Assembly (NCBI RefSeq): GCF_003325455.1
Contig: NZ_CP025198.1
Location: 496,001-560,000 of the forward strand
Length of the DNA: 64,000 nucleotides
Direction of reading: 5' to 3'
DNA from: Acidipropionibacterium virtanenii
GTDB lineage: Bacteria; Actinomycetota; Actinomycetes; Propionibacteriales; Propionibacteriaceae
The translations under genes and the position numbers were made by a program. Shown piece by piece: positions 41,264 through 49,571 of the stretch. The notes below the pieces were generated by a model. It was not told the DNA's origin, made no database searches, and was given only the letters and a program-made list of their open reading frames with translations. Within the stretch, counting starts at the first letter, position 1, and the number at the start of each line of letters is the position of its first letter.

Positions 41264-42637
41264 ATGGCAGTCGGAAGGGATGACAACTCGACCACCAGAG
41301 TCCCCCGTTCGGGACGATTCGGATTCTGGTCGATGCTGCTCCAGTGGCTGGCGCAGTCCGGCTCGATCTCGCAGTTCGTGCTCGGTGCCACCCTCGGCCT
41401 GGGAATGTCCCTCAAGGGCGCCTTCCTGTCGTTCACTCTCGGCGCGGTGGTGCTGGAGGTCGTCATCTTCGCGATTGGCGCCGCCGGGCAGCGCGAGGGC
41501 ATGAACATGACCCTGCTCACCCGGTTCGCGGGCTTCGGACGCAACGGCTCGGCCCTGGTCTCCCTGGTCATCGCCGTGAGCCTGGTCGGCTGGTTCGGCG
41601 TCCAGAACGGCATTTTCGGCAACTCTCTTCATGAGATGGCCGGTGGACCGGCATGGGTCTGGTGCCTGATCGCCGGTGCGGCCATCACCCTGCTGGTGAT
41701 GTACGGGTTCCGATTCATGATGGTGTTGGCCAAGATCTCCGTGCCGCTGTTCTTCGGCCTGGTCGGGTTCTCCGTCTGGCAGGCCCTGTCCAAGCACTCC
41801 ATGCACGAGCTGCTCACCAGTCCGGTGGCCGGGGAGCCGATCACCATTTCCGCGGCCGCGACCATCATTGCCGGCGGCTACATGACCGGGGCCATCACCA
41901 GCCCCGATATGACCCGGTTCAACAAGAAGCCGTGGCACGTCATCATCCAGTCCTCCTGCTCGATGATTCTCTCGGAGTACATCGTCGGGATGACCGGCGT
42001 GCTGCTGGGACACATGGCCGGAAGCGCCGATGTCTCCAGCATCGTGCTCGGATCCTCCGGGTTCATCGGGCTGATCATCGTCATCCTGGCCACCGCGAAA
42101 GTCAATGACTGGAATCTGTACTCGTCGTCCCTGGGCATCGTGAACTTCATCCAGAACGTCTTCAACAAGAAGGTGCAGCGCGGCCTGGTCACCATCATCG
42201 TCGGCGTGGCCGGTACCATCCTGTCGGCGCTCGGTTTTCTCGACCACTTCAAGGACTTCCTGTCGGTCCTCGGCGTGGCCATCCCCCCGGTCGGCGGCAT
42301 CATCGTCGCCGAGTACTGGTTCATGCGGCGACTGCGCGCCCCGCTCGATGAGACCCGTGAGGCCGAGGTCATGCCGAACCGCGTCGCGACCTGGGTGCCT
42401 GCCTCGCTGGCGGTGTGGGCGGTGGCCTTCTGCGTCGGCTACTTCGTGCCCTGGGGCATCCCGACGCTGAACTCGCTGGGCACCGCGCTGATCCTCTACT
42501 GCATCCTCGGGTCGGTGGGCCTGGTGCGTCCCACCGGATGGGTCCGGATGGACCAGAGGACGGGTGCCGAGATCGATGACGCCGAGCCGGCGACGCCGGA
42601 GGCCGCACGGCCGGGGAGCACCGTCGTCTCCGAGTAG
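41264..42637 (+). CDS. NCS1-family permease (cytosine/purine permease-like)
   Basis: A 457-residue membrane transporter with about 12 helices, resembling CodB. Conserved parts are FGFWSMLLQWLAQSGSISQFVLGATLGLGMSLKGAF, VSLVGWFGVQNGIFGNSLHEM and GGYMTGAITSPDMTRFNKKPWHVIIQSSCSMILSEYIVGMTG. The C-terminal 40 residues are hydrophilic. It lies between the DUF1177 gene and an M20 hydrolase. NCS1 members carry nucleobases, hydantoins, allantoin or related amides; here the neighbours favour an N-acyl or ureido compound over cytosine. Confidence 0.9.
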   Translation: MAVGRDDNSTTRVPRSGRFGFWSMLLQWLAQSGSISQFVLGATLGLGMSLKGAFLSFTLGAVVLEVVIFAIGAAGQREGMNMTLLTRFAGFGRNGSALVSLVIAVSLVGWFGVQNGIFGNSLHEMAGGPAWVWCLIAGAAITLLVMYGFRFMMVLAKISVPLFFGLVGFSVWQALSKHSMHELLTSPVAGEPITISAAATIIAGGYMTGAITSPDMTRFNKKPWHVIIQSSCSMILSEYIVGMTGVLLGHMAGSADVSSIVLGSSGFIGLIIVILATAKVNDWNLYSSSLGIVNFIQNVFNKKVQRGLVTIIVGVAGTILSALGFLDHFKDFLSVLGVAIPPVGGIIVAEYWFMRRLRAPLDETREAEVMPNRVATWVPASLAVWAVAFCVGYFVPWGIPTLNSLGTALILYCILGSVGLVRPTGWVRMDQRTGAEIDDAEPATPEAARPGSTVVSE

Positions 42638-42674
42638 GACGCCGTCGTCACGAAGAACAGATCAAAGGACGAAC

Positions 42675-43973
42675 ATGAATATCAGGAATGCTGAGAACGA
42701 GGTCGTCGACCTCTGTCAGGAACTCATCAGGATCGATTCCTCGAACCCCACCTCGGACGAGGCCGAGGCCGCCACCTGGGTGGCAGGCAAGCTACGTGAG
42801 GTCGGGCTGGAGACCGAGCGGATCGAGTCCGCGCCGGGGCGCGCCTCCGTCTTCACCCGGATCAAGGGATCGGACGCCAGTCGTGGCGCGCTCATGCTGC
42901 ACGCCCACACCGACGTCGTGCCGGCCGACCCGGCCGAATGGGAGCATCCGCCCTTCGCCGGTGAGATCCACGACGGCTTCCTGTGGGGGCGCGGCGCAAT
43001 CGACATGAAGGACACCGCCGCGGTCTACCTGTCGGTGGCCCGTGAGATCGCCCGCAGCGGATTCGTGCCGCCGCGCGATCTGGTGTTCGCCTTCCTGGCC
43101 GACGAGGAGGCCGGCGGCGCATTCGGCAGCCACTGGCTGGTCGACAACCGGCCGGACCTGTTCGACGGAGTCACCGAGGCGATCGGCGAGGGCGGCGGGT
43201 TCTCCTTCCCGATCGACGACACCCGCAATCTGTACCCCATCGAGACCGCCCAGCGCGGTCAGGCGTGGTTGCGGTTGAAGGCGACCGGGCGGGCCGGTCA
43301 CGGCTCCTCGCCGAACGACGAGAACGCCGTGACGAGGCTGGCACAGGCTGTTGCGGCGATCGGGGAGCACAAGTTCCCCGCGCACCTCATCGACGCCGTG
43401 CATACCCTGGCGCACACCTACGCCGAGCTGATGGGCCAGCAGTTCGACGACGATGACATTGAGGGCTCGATCGACCGCCTCGGCGTGGACGGCCACGAGC
43501 TGCTCGACGTCATCTCGCACAACTCCGCCAACCCGACGGTGCTGGTGGCCGGGTACCAGACCAATGTGATCCCCGGGACGGCGGAGGCCAGCATCGACGG
43601 CCGGTTCCTGCCCGGTCAGGAGGACGCGCTCCTCGCCGAGATCGACGCGTTGCTGCCCGAGGGCGTCACCCGCGAGTTCATCCACGAGGACACCGGAATG
43701 GAGACGCCGTACGAGGGCACCCTCGTCGATGCCATGGTCGCCGCGATCACCGCCGAGGACCCGAACGGGACGACCGCGCCCTACTGCAACGCCGGAGGCA
43801 CTGACGCCAAGGCCTTCTCCGAGCTGGGAATCCACGGCTACGGATTCAAGGCGCTGAAGATGCCCAATGACATCAACTACACGCATCTGTTCCACGCCGC
43901 CAACGAGCGGGTGCCTCTGGACGGCCTCACCTTCGGATCCAGAGTGATCGGCAGACTCGTGGAGACCTGCTGA
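42675..43973 (+). CDS. M20-family metallohydrolase (ArgE/DapE-type)
   Basis: A 432-residue M20 enzyme. Metal ligands and catalytic residues appear in LMLHAHTDVVPAD (His, Asp), GRGAIDMKDTAAV (Asp), FAFLADEEAGGAFGSHWL (catalytic Glu and metal Glu), and a late His in the TPYCNAGGTDAKAF/NYTHLFHAANERV part. The lid dimerisation domain is at about 195-320 (RAGHGSSPNDENAV). It hydrolyses N-acyl, peptide or carbamoyl bonds. It follows the permease by 37 nt, so substrate uptake and hydrolysis are probably co-expressed. Confidence 0.91.
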   Translation: MNIRNAENEVVDLCQELIRIDSSNPTSDEAEAATWVAGKLREVGLETERIESAPGRASVFTRIKGSDASRGALMLHAHTDVVPADPAEWEHPPFAGEIHDGFLWGRGAIDMKDTAAVYLSVAREIARSGFVPPRDLVFAFLADEEAGGAFGSHWLVDNRPDLFDGVTEAIGEGGGFSFPIDDTRNLYPIETAQRGQAWLRLKATGRAGHGSSPNDENAVTRLAQAVAAIGEHKFPAHLIDAVHTLAHTYAELMGQQFDDDDIEGSIDRLGVDGHELLDVISHNSANPTVLVAGYQTNVIPGTAEASIDGRFLPGQEDALLAEIDALLPEGVTREFIHEDTGMETPYEGTLVDAMVAAITAEDPNGTTAPYCNAGGTDAKAFSELGIHGYGFKALKMPNDINYTHLFHAANERVPLDGLTFGSRVIGRLVETC

Positions 43974-44032
43974 GGCGGGCCTGATGCATATGCGCTCGAC
44001 ATCCCGGTAGCCGAGGCGTCAGCCAGGACAGG

Positions 44033-44067
44033 CCTGAGGCCGGCCCCATCTGGGGGCCGGCCTCAGG
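44033..44067. terminator. Bidirectional hairpin terminator
   Basis: CCTGAGGCCGGCCCC (44033-44047) and GGGGCCGGCCTCAGG (44053-44067) form a perfect 15-bp stem with a 5-nt loop. It separates the M20 hydrolase from the converging permease remnant. Confidence 0.8.
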
Positions 44068-44107
44068 AACTCTCGGCGCGGACGCTTCTCGATATGACGG
44101 TGCTCAA

Positions 44108-44275
44108 TCAGGGGGCGGGGGTGGCCTCGTCCTCCGTGTCCTCCTCGGCCCGCTTGCGCGGACGCACCCGGAACCAGTACCAGAGGCTCACCACGGCCAG
44201 GAACGGGGCGCCGAACACCAACGTCAGGTTGAATGACGAATCCGTGAACGGCGTCGAGAGCAGGAGTTGGTGGCT
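44108..44275 (-). pseudogene. C-terminal remnant of a membrane transporter, cut at the CRISPR array
   Basis: Minus-strand reading LLLSTPFTDSSFNLTLVFGAPFLAVVSLWYWFRVRPRKRAEEDTEDEATPAP ends at 44108. It has one full membrane helix and an acidic tail, like the end of an amino acid/APC-type permease. Homology stops where the degenerate first CRISPR repeat begins (about 44280-44299). The missing upstream part would have lain where the array now is, so an array-associated deletion or insertion removed it. Confidence 0.6.
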
Positions 44276-44298
44276 TCAATTTTCACGCCGCCCTTGCG

Positions 44299-47200
44299 AC
44301 CTTGACGAAGGGTTCCTCAACGGAGAGGAACGAGACATCGTGACGGCCCTGTCCGCGATGAACAGTCAGCTGCCTCAATGAAGGTCCCCCAATAGAGAGG
44401 AGCGACGTCACCAACAGACGATACTCGGCAAGAGCTTCAGCGAAGGGCTCCTCAATGAAGAGGAGCGACCGAGATGGCGGAGCACTCCATCGAGCAGTGG
44501 CACCGGCCTCAACGAAGGGCTCCTCAATGAAGAGGAGCGAAGACGCCGTTGGCATCGCGGACGATGGTGTGGCCCTGGCCTCAACGAAGGGCTCCCCGGT
44601 AAAGGGGGAGCGACGACCTGGCGGTGGGCACGGAGGTCACCGCCATCGGCACGCCTCAACGAAGGGCTCCCCGGCAAAGGGGAGCGACTGCATAGGCGGA
44701 CATGAAGGCCGAGCTGGCGAACGGGCCTCAACGAAAGGCTCCCCGGCAAAGGGGAGCGACACAGGGCCACGTGACCGGCCGAGCCGCCGGTGTCGCAGCC
44801 TCAACGAAGGGCTCCCCGGTAAAGGGGAGCGACGTCCGGTGCGCACAGCCTCCATGAAACCGGGGCCGCCTCAACGAAGGGCTCCCCGGTAAAGGGGAGC
44901 GACCCGATATTCTGGAGTTTGTGCACGAGTATGGCAAGCAGCCTCAACGAAGGGCTCCCCGGTAAAGGGGAGCGACCTCCTGCGCGGGCCTGTGAGATGT
45001 AAGATTCTTGTTGAAGCCTCAACGAAGGGCTCCCCGGTAAAGGGGAGCGACGCACGGCACCATTGATTCCATCCGGGGGCCCCAGGGTGCCTCAACGAAG
45101 GGCTCCCCGGTAAAGGGGAGCGACCGGGAACCCGGTTCTGGCCGGCGGCGGAGCGTTCGAGCCTCAACGAAGGGCTCCCCGGTAAAGGGGAGCGACCTCG
45201 GCGCGTCGGCATTCTCCCCGGAGGAATAGGTGCCTCAACGAAGGGCTCCCCGGTAAAGGGGAGCGACAACTACTTCGGAGGGATGCACCGATGAGTGCTG
45301 TCCTGCCTCAACGAAGGGCTCCCCGGTAAAGGGGAGCGACGGACTCGATGGTGCCCGACAGGAAGCGATCGACGAAGCCTCAACGAAGGGCTCCCCGGTA
45401 AAGGGGAGCGACTGGCCGGTGCGGCGGCGAACCCGGGGGAATGACAGCCTCGCCTCAACGAAGGGCTCCCCGGTAAAGGGGAGCGACCTTAGCCGTAATT
45501 CATGGACATGTCAGACTCCCATAAGGCCTCAACGAAGGGCTCCCCGGTAAAGGGGAGCGACACGGCCAGCCACAATCACAGCAGCCGTCGGTGCCGTCGC
45601 CTCAACGAAGGGCTCCCCGGTAAAGGGGAGCGACTCGAACACGTGGGCGTTCCGGGCGATGCAGTCGCTGGCCTCAACGAAGGGCTCCCCGGTAAAGGGG
45701 AGCGACTCGCGTCTGGGCCAATGACGACAACACGGACACGAAGCCTCAACGAAGGGCTCCCCGGTAAAGGGGAGCGACCGCCGGTGCCCCACGACAGTAT
45801 CCCCGACCATCTCGCCTGCCTCAACGAAGGGCTCCCCGGTAAAGGGGAGCGACTCGACTCCGGGGAGGTGTACAACGAGCTCCTGCTGCCTCAACGAAGG
45901 GCTCCCCGGTAAAGGGGAGCGACTCGGGATACCGCATGCCTCGTCGAGGATGGCCAAGACGCCTCAACGAAGGGCTCCCCGGTAAAGGGGAGCGACCCAG
46001 TTGCAGGCGGACACCGAATCCATGTTCAACGGGCCTCAACGAAGGGCTCCCCGGTAAAGGGGAGCGACTTGGCCGGTCGGTCGGCCGTCCTTGGTGGTCG
46101 GCATGCCTCAACGAAGGGCTCCCCGGTAAAGGGGAGCGACTCGGTACCACAGCCACCACGGCCAAGGCTGGCAAGCCTCAACGAAGGGCTCCCCGGTAAA
46201 GGGGAGCGACGCCTGATCAGCATCAGGAACATCGGCCCGGGGGAGCGGCCTCAACGAAGGGCTCCCCGGTAAAGGGGAGCGACTCGAGGACATGCCCTAC
46301 TTCCGGGGAGCCGCCGTCAAGCCTCAACGAAGGGCTCCCCGGTAAAGGGGAGCGACACATCCACGGGTCCACGCCGTGCCACGATTGATTCTTGCCTCAA
46401 CGAAGGGCTCCCCGGTAAAGGGGAGCGACGGTGGCGCCGGTCACGATGTCCCACAGTCGCAGCACGCCTCAACGAAGGGCTCCCCGGTAAAGGGGAGCGA
46501 TATCATCGTCGCCGTGGCATCGGGTGTCGCGTGCCATCAGCCTCAACGAAGGGCTCCCCGGTAAAGGGGAGCGACTTGAGAATCCCTCCGCCGGTAAGGC
46601 CAAGGCCCTTAAATGCCTCAACGAAGGGCTCCCCGGTAAAGGGGAGCGACTTCCACCTGGAAGACGTGGAAAATTCTTTGTCCGGGCCTCAACGAAGGGC
46701 TCCCCGGTAAAGGGGAGCGACCGTCCCGATGCGAAGTGAAGGTTTTCGGTGGCTCTGCCTCAACGAAGGGCTCCCCGGTAAAGGGGAGCGACGTGCCATC
46801 GGTGCGATCCCCTCGGCCTCCTCGACGTCGCCGCCTCAACGAAGGGCTCCCCGGTAAAGGGGAGCGACCGTCGTGCCTCTCGGAGTGGATGCCATGCCTT
46901 CAGGGCCTCAACGAAGGGCTCCCCGGTAAAGGGGAGCGACGCCATCGCCGGTGTACCCGCCGTGCCGGAAGCCCGGAGCCTCAACGAAGGGCTCCCCGGT
47001 AAAGGGGAGCGACAACATGCTCGGCGGCAATCAGCCGGCCGTGTTCAACCTGCCTCAACGAAGGGCTCCCCGGTAAAGGGGAGCGACCCGCATCAGCCAC
47101 TCGACCCGCTCTTCCGGTGTATCGCCGCCTCAACGAAGGGCTCCCCGGTAAAGGGGAGCGACACAGCGAATGCGACACGGCCGACAATCCGGCCGAGCTT

Positions 47201-47958
47201 GCCTCAACGAAGGGCTCCCCGGTAAAGGGGAGCGACCCGCATCAGCCACTCGACCCGCTCTTCCGGTGTATCGCCGCCTCAACGAAGGGCTCCCCGGTAA
47301 AGGGGAGCGACACTGCCGTGCCGCGAATTCGGAGGCGAGGAAGGCGCAGCCTCAACGAAGGGCTCCCCGGTAAAGGGGAGCGACGGGAACGGATTCGCAA
47401 ACCAGAGATAGGCGAACTTGCCTCAACGAAGGGCTCCCCGGTAAAGGGGAGCGACTATCGATCACCATTTCGTAATCATCGGACACGAAGCCTCAACGAA
47501 GGGCTCCCCGGTAAAGGGGAGCGACCTGCCCAGTCGGATTCCCGCTCTTGTCAGTGGGGCAGCCTCAACGAAGGGCTCCCCGGTAAAGGGGAGCGACCCC
47601 CGAGCCGTTGGGGACCTGCTCGTCTGCTGGAACAGCCTCAACGAAGGGCTCCCCGGTAAAGGGGAGCGACTTCGCGGCAGCCTTCGGGGTGATGACGCCG
47701 GCCGGGCCTCAACGAAGGGCTCCCCGGTAAAGGGGAGCGACGTGATGGCGCGGCCGACCAGATGGTCCAGCCCGGACTCGCCTCAACGAAGGGCTCCCCG
47801 GTAAAGGGGAGCGACCTGGACGAGCTGGAGGTGTTGCCCTCGATCTGCCGGCCTCAACGAAGGGCTCCCCGGTAAAGGGGAGCGACTCAGCCTTCAGACG
47901 GAAGTCCGCCTGAGCGGTCTTCGCCTCAACGAAGGGCTCCCCGGTAAAGGGGAGCGAC
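44299..47958 (-). CRISPR. CRISPR array, about 51 repeats of 36 bp
   Basis: By hand count there are 47 near-identical 36-bp repeats (44578 to 47958) and four degenerate ones (44299-44335, 44372-44406, 44434-44469, 44506-44541). On the plus strand each begins GCCTCAACGAAGGGCT and ends GGGGAGCGAC; a 7-bp stem GCTCCCC/GGGGAGC encloses GGTAAA. Spacers are 34-40 nt, except a 27-nt one between degenerate repeats two and three. Degenerate repeats at the left show the leader-distal end is left, so crRNA should come from the minus strand starting near 48000. Repeat variants: an extra G at 44578-44614, GGCAAA loops at 44653 and 44725, a terminal T at 46501. One spacer is present twice. No cas gene was recognised in the window; subtype not assigned. 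Confidence 0.97.
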
Positions 47959-48143
47959 AGCGGTCTCGCGGAGCGGGTCCTGACAAGCAGTCCAGCACCC
48001 CTCCGCGAGAGTCCATCGTAGCGCTGCACCGCCCGCGCACCCCGGTGGCTTCTGAACTCCCGGCATCCATCCACTGACAAGGCCGGATGAAGGCGCGAGT
48101 GGTTACCGGGAATCCGCGGAGCGGGGGACCTCTCGCGGGGGGG
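47959..48143 (-). promoter_or_regulatory. Probable CRISPR leader region
   Basis: The 185 bp to the right of the last intact repeat carry no gene. They include a perfect inverted repeat TCTCGCGGAG (47964-47973)/CTCCGCGAGA (48001-48010) right beside the first repeat, a possible site for Cas1-Cas2 or host factors. The region is not A/T-rich as many leaders are. The assignment follows from the degenerate repeats being at the opposite end. Confidence 0.5.
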
Positions 48144-48288
48144 TCAGATGATCATCGACCCGTCTCCGACGATGTAGCGGGAGTGACCCAGCCACGTGAC
48201 ACCCCGGTTGTCAGCCGTCTTCTTCAGACCTGCTGATCTGGGTCGGGACCCGGGGCTCGGCCTCCAGCCTGGCTGTGACAGCCGTGAT
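48144..48288. other. Gap sequence with a possible short gene remnant
   Basis: On the minus strand GLKKTADNRGVTWLGHSRYIVGDGSMII reads to a stop at 48144. It looks like a protein end but the longer 125-residue reading through it has no coding character. Nothing else is supported here. Confidence 0.25.
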
Positions 48289-48328
48289 CGTGTAGGAAGC
48301 AGGGGTGTCATTTCCGGTTTCCTACACG
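48289..48328. repeat. Dispersed hairpin (family 2, copy 2)
   Basis: CGTGTAGGAA (48289-48298) and TTCCTACACG (48319-48328) are perfect 10-bp inverted arms with a 20-nt loop. The arms match those of the element at 38281-38320. Confidence 0.65.
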
Positions 48329-48456
48329 CTTTGCGCCGTGGGCCGTCGCAGTGGCGCTTCCCCTCACTGGGTCCGGTCTTGACCTCGCGGGTGTCGCGAT
48401 GATGCCAGCTGGCAGGGTTACCTCGCGTACGCCGGGCGACCTCGATCGGACAACAG

Positions 48457-48480
48457 GTACATATGTACACACACTTGTAC
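48457..48480 (+). promoter_or_regulatory. Operator candidates upstream of the SorC regulator
   Basis: GTACATATGTAC (48457-48468) is a perfect 12-bp palindrome, and a third GTAC lies at 48477-48480. They are 83-106 nt upstream of the SorC-family gene in the only A/T-containing stretch nearby and are probable autoregulatory sites. Confidence 0.5.
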
Positions 48481-48562
48481 TTCTGTGTTCGTCTGGTTAG
48501 CATCGTCCCCAGACGCAGCACCCAACGGTTCGGCGCGATGGAGCGGTGATGAGGCGGTGACG

Positions 48563-49498
48563 ATGACTTCCAGCTTCCAGCTGGGCCAGGTGGCCAGGCT
48601 CTACTACGAGGACGAGCTCACCCAGAGCGAGATCGCGGGTCTGCTCGGCATCCAGCGCGTCAAGGTGAACCGCATGCTCGCCGAGGCTCGCCGCACCGGC
48701 GTCGTGTCCATCACCATCACCACCGGGGAGGAACGTCCCTTCATCGCCGAGGAGCGCCGTCTCGCCGAGCGCTTCGGGCTCACTCGCTGTTGGCTGTCGG
48801 CGTCCTCGGTCTCCGAAACCAAGACGGGAACGGCTGTCGCCCGCACCGGCGGGCAGGCCCTGGTCGAGTTGCTCACCACGGCGTCGACCGTCGTCGTGGG
48901 CCTGTCGAGGGGGGTGGTCTCCGCCGCCCGGCAGATGCCGGCCCTGGCCGCCGACCGTCATCCGGCGGTGATCCCGCTGGGAGGCAGCTGGGGACGCAGC
49001 TGCGACGGGATGTCCCCCCACGAGCTCGCCACCGTCCTGGCCCACAACGCCGGTGGCACATCACGCTCCTACCCCGCCCCGATGCTGGCCGGGAGCCCGG
49101 CCTCGGCCCGGGCCTTCCTCTCCGACCCTTCCGTCACCGCGGCCCTGGACATCACCCGTGGTTCCGACACCCTGATTGTCGGCGTCGGCGGGGCACCGGG
49201 AAGCCCGCACAGCCTGCTCTCCTCCCTCATATCCGACGACGACGTCACCGATCTCCTAGCCAAGGGCGCGGTCGGAGACGTCTGCGCCCGCTACTTCGAC
49301 GCCGCCGGCAGGGCGATCCCCTCCGACGTCGACGCCCGGGTGATCGGCATCGACCTCAACGAACTCGTCACCATCCCACGACGCATCGGCATCGCCTACG
49401 GCCCCCGCAAGCTCAACCCCTTGCGAGCCGCACTGAAAGGGGGAATCCTCAACGGCCTGGTCACCGACGTCCGGACCGCCCGGACACTGCTCGACTGA
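48563..49498 (+). CDS. SorC/LsrR/EryD-family transcriptional regulator
   Basis: A 311-residue SorC-family protein. N-terminal helix-turn-helix (QLGQVARLYYEDELTQSEIAGLLGIQRVKVNRMLAEARRTGVVSITI) and a C-terminal sugar-binding domain with NagB-like fold (VVGLSRGVVSAARQMPAL...VGVGGAPGSPHSLLSSLISDDDVTDLLAKGAVGDVCARYFDAAGRAIPSDVDARVIGIDLNEL). This GDVCARYFDAxG block is diagnostic of the family. Start ATG 48563 has GAGG upstream. It precedes an eight-kilobase catabolic operon on the same strand and should regulate it in response to a phosphorylated sugar or polyol. EryD (erythritol) and LsrR (AI-2) are characterised relatives. Confidence 0.92.
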   Translation: MTSSFQLGQVARLYYEDELTQSEIAGLLGIQRVKVNRMLAEARRTGVVSITITTGEERPFIAEERRLAERFGLTRCWLSASSVSETKTGTAVARTGGQALVELLTTASTVVVGLSRGVVSAARQMPALAADRHPAVIPLGGSWGRSCDGMSPHELATVLAHNAGGTSRSYPAPMLAGSPASARAFLSDPSVTAALDITRGSDTLIVGVGGAPGSPHSLLSSLISDDDVTDLLAKGAVGDVCARYFDAAGRAIPSDVDARVIGIDLNELVTIPRRIGIAYGPRKLNPLRAALKGGILNGLVTDVRTARTLLD

Positions 49499-49571
49499 CC
49501 TGCGACCCCCGACCCCGCACCCCTCTCCGAATCCCACCCTCCCCGAATCCCACATCTCACAAGGACGTGAC

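Noticed and set aside
44455-47659. Many open reading frames of 60-180 residues with repeating RSPLPGSPSLR or SLPFTGEPFVEA translations
   Set aside because: They are produced by the stop-free 36-bp CRISPR repeats in different frames and are not genes.
48144-48521. 125-residue minus-strand frame beside the CRISPR leader, considered as a cas gene
   Set aside because: No Cas motif, poor composition, and it overlaps the SorC operator region; only the last 28 residues look protein-like.
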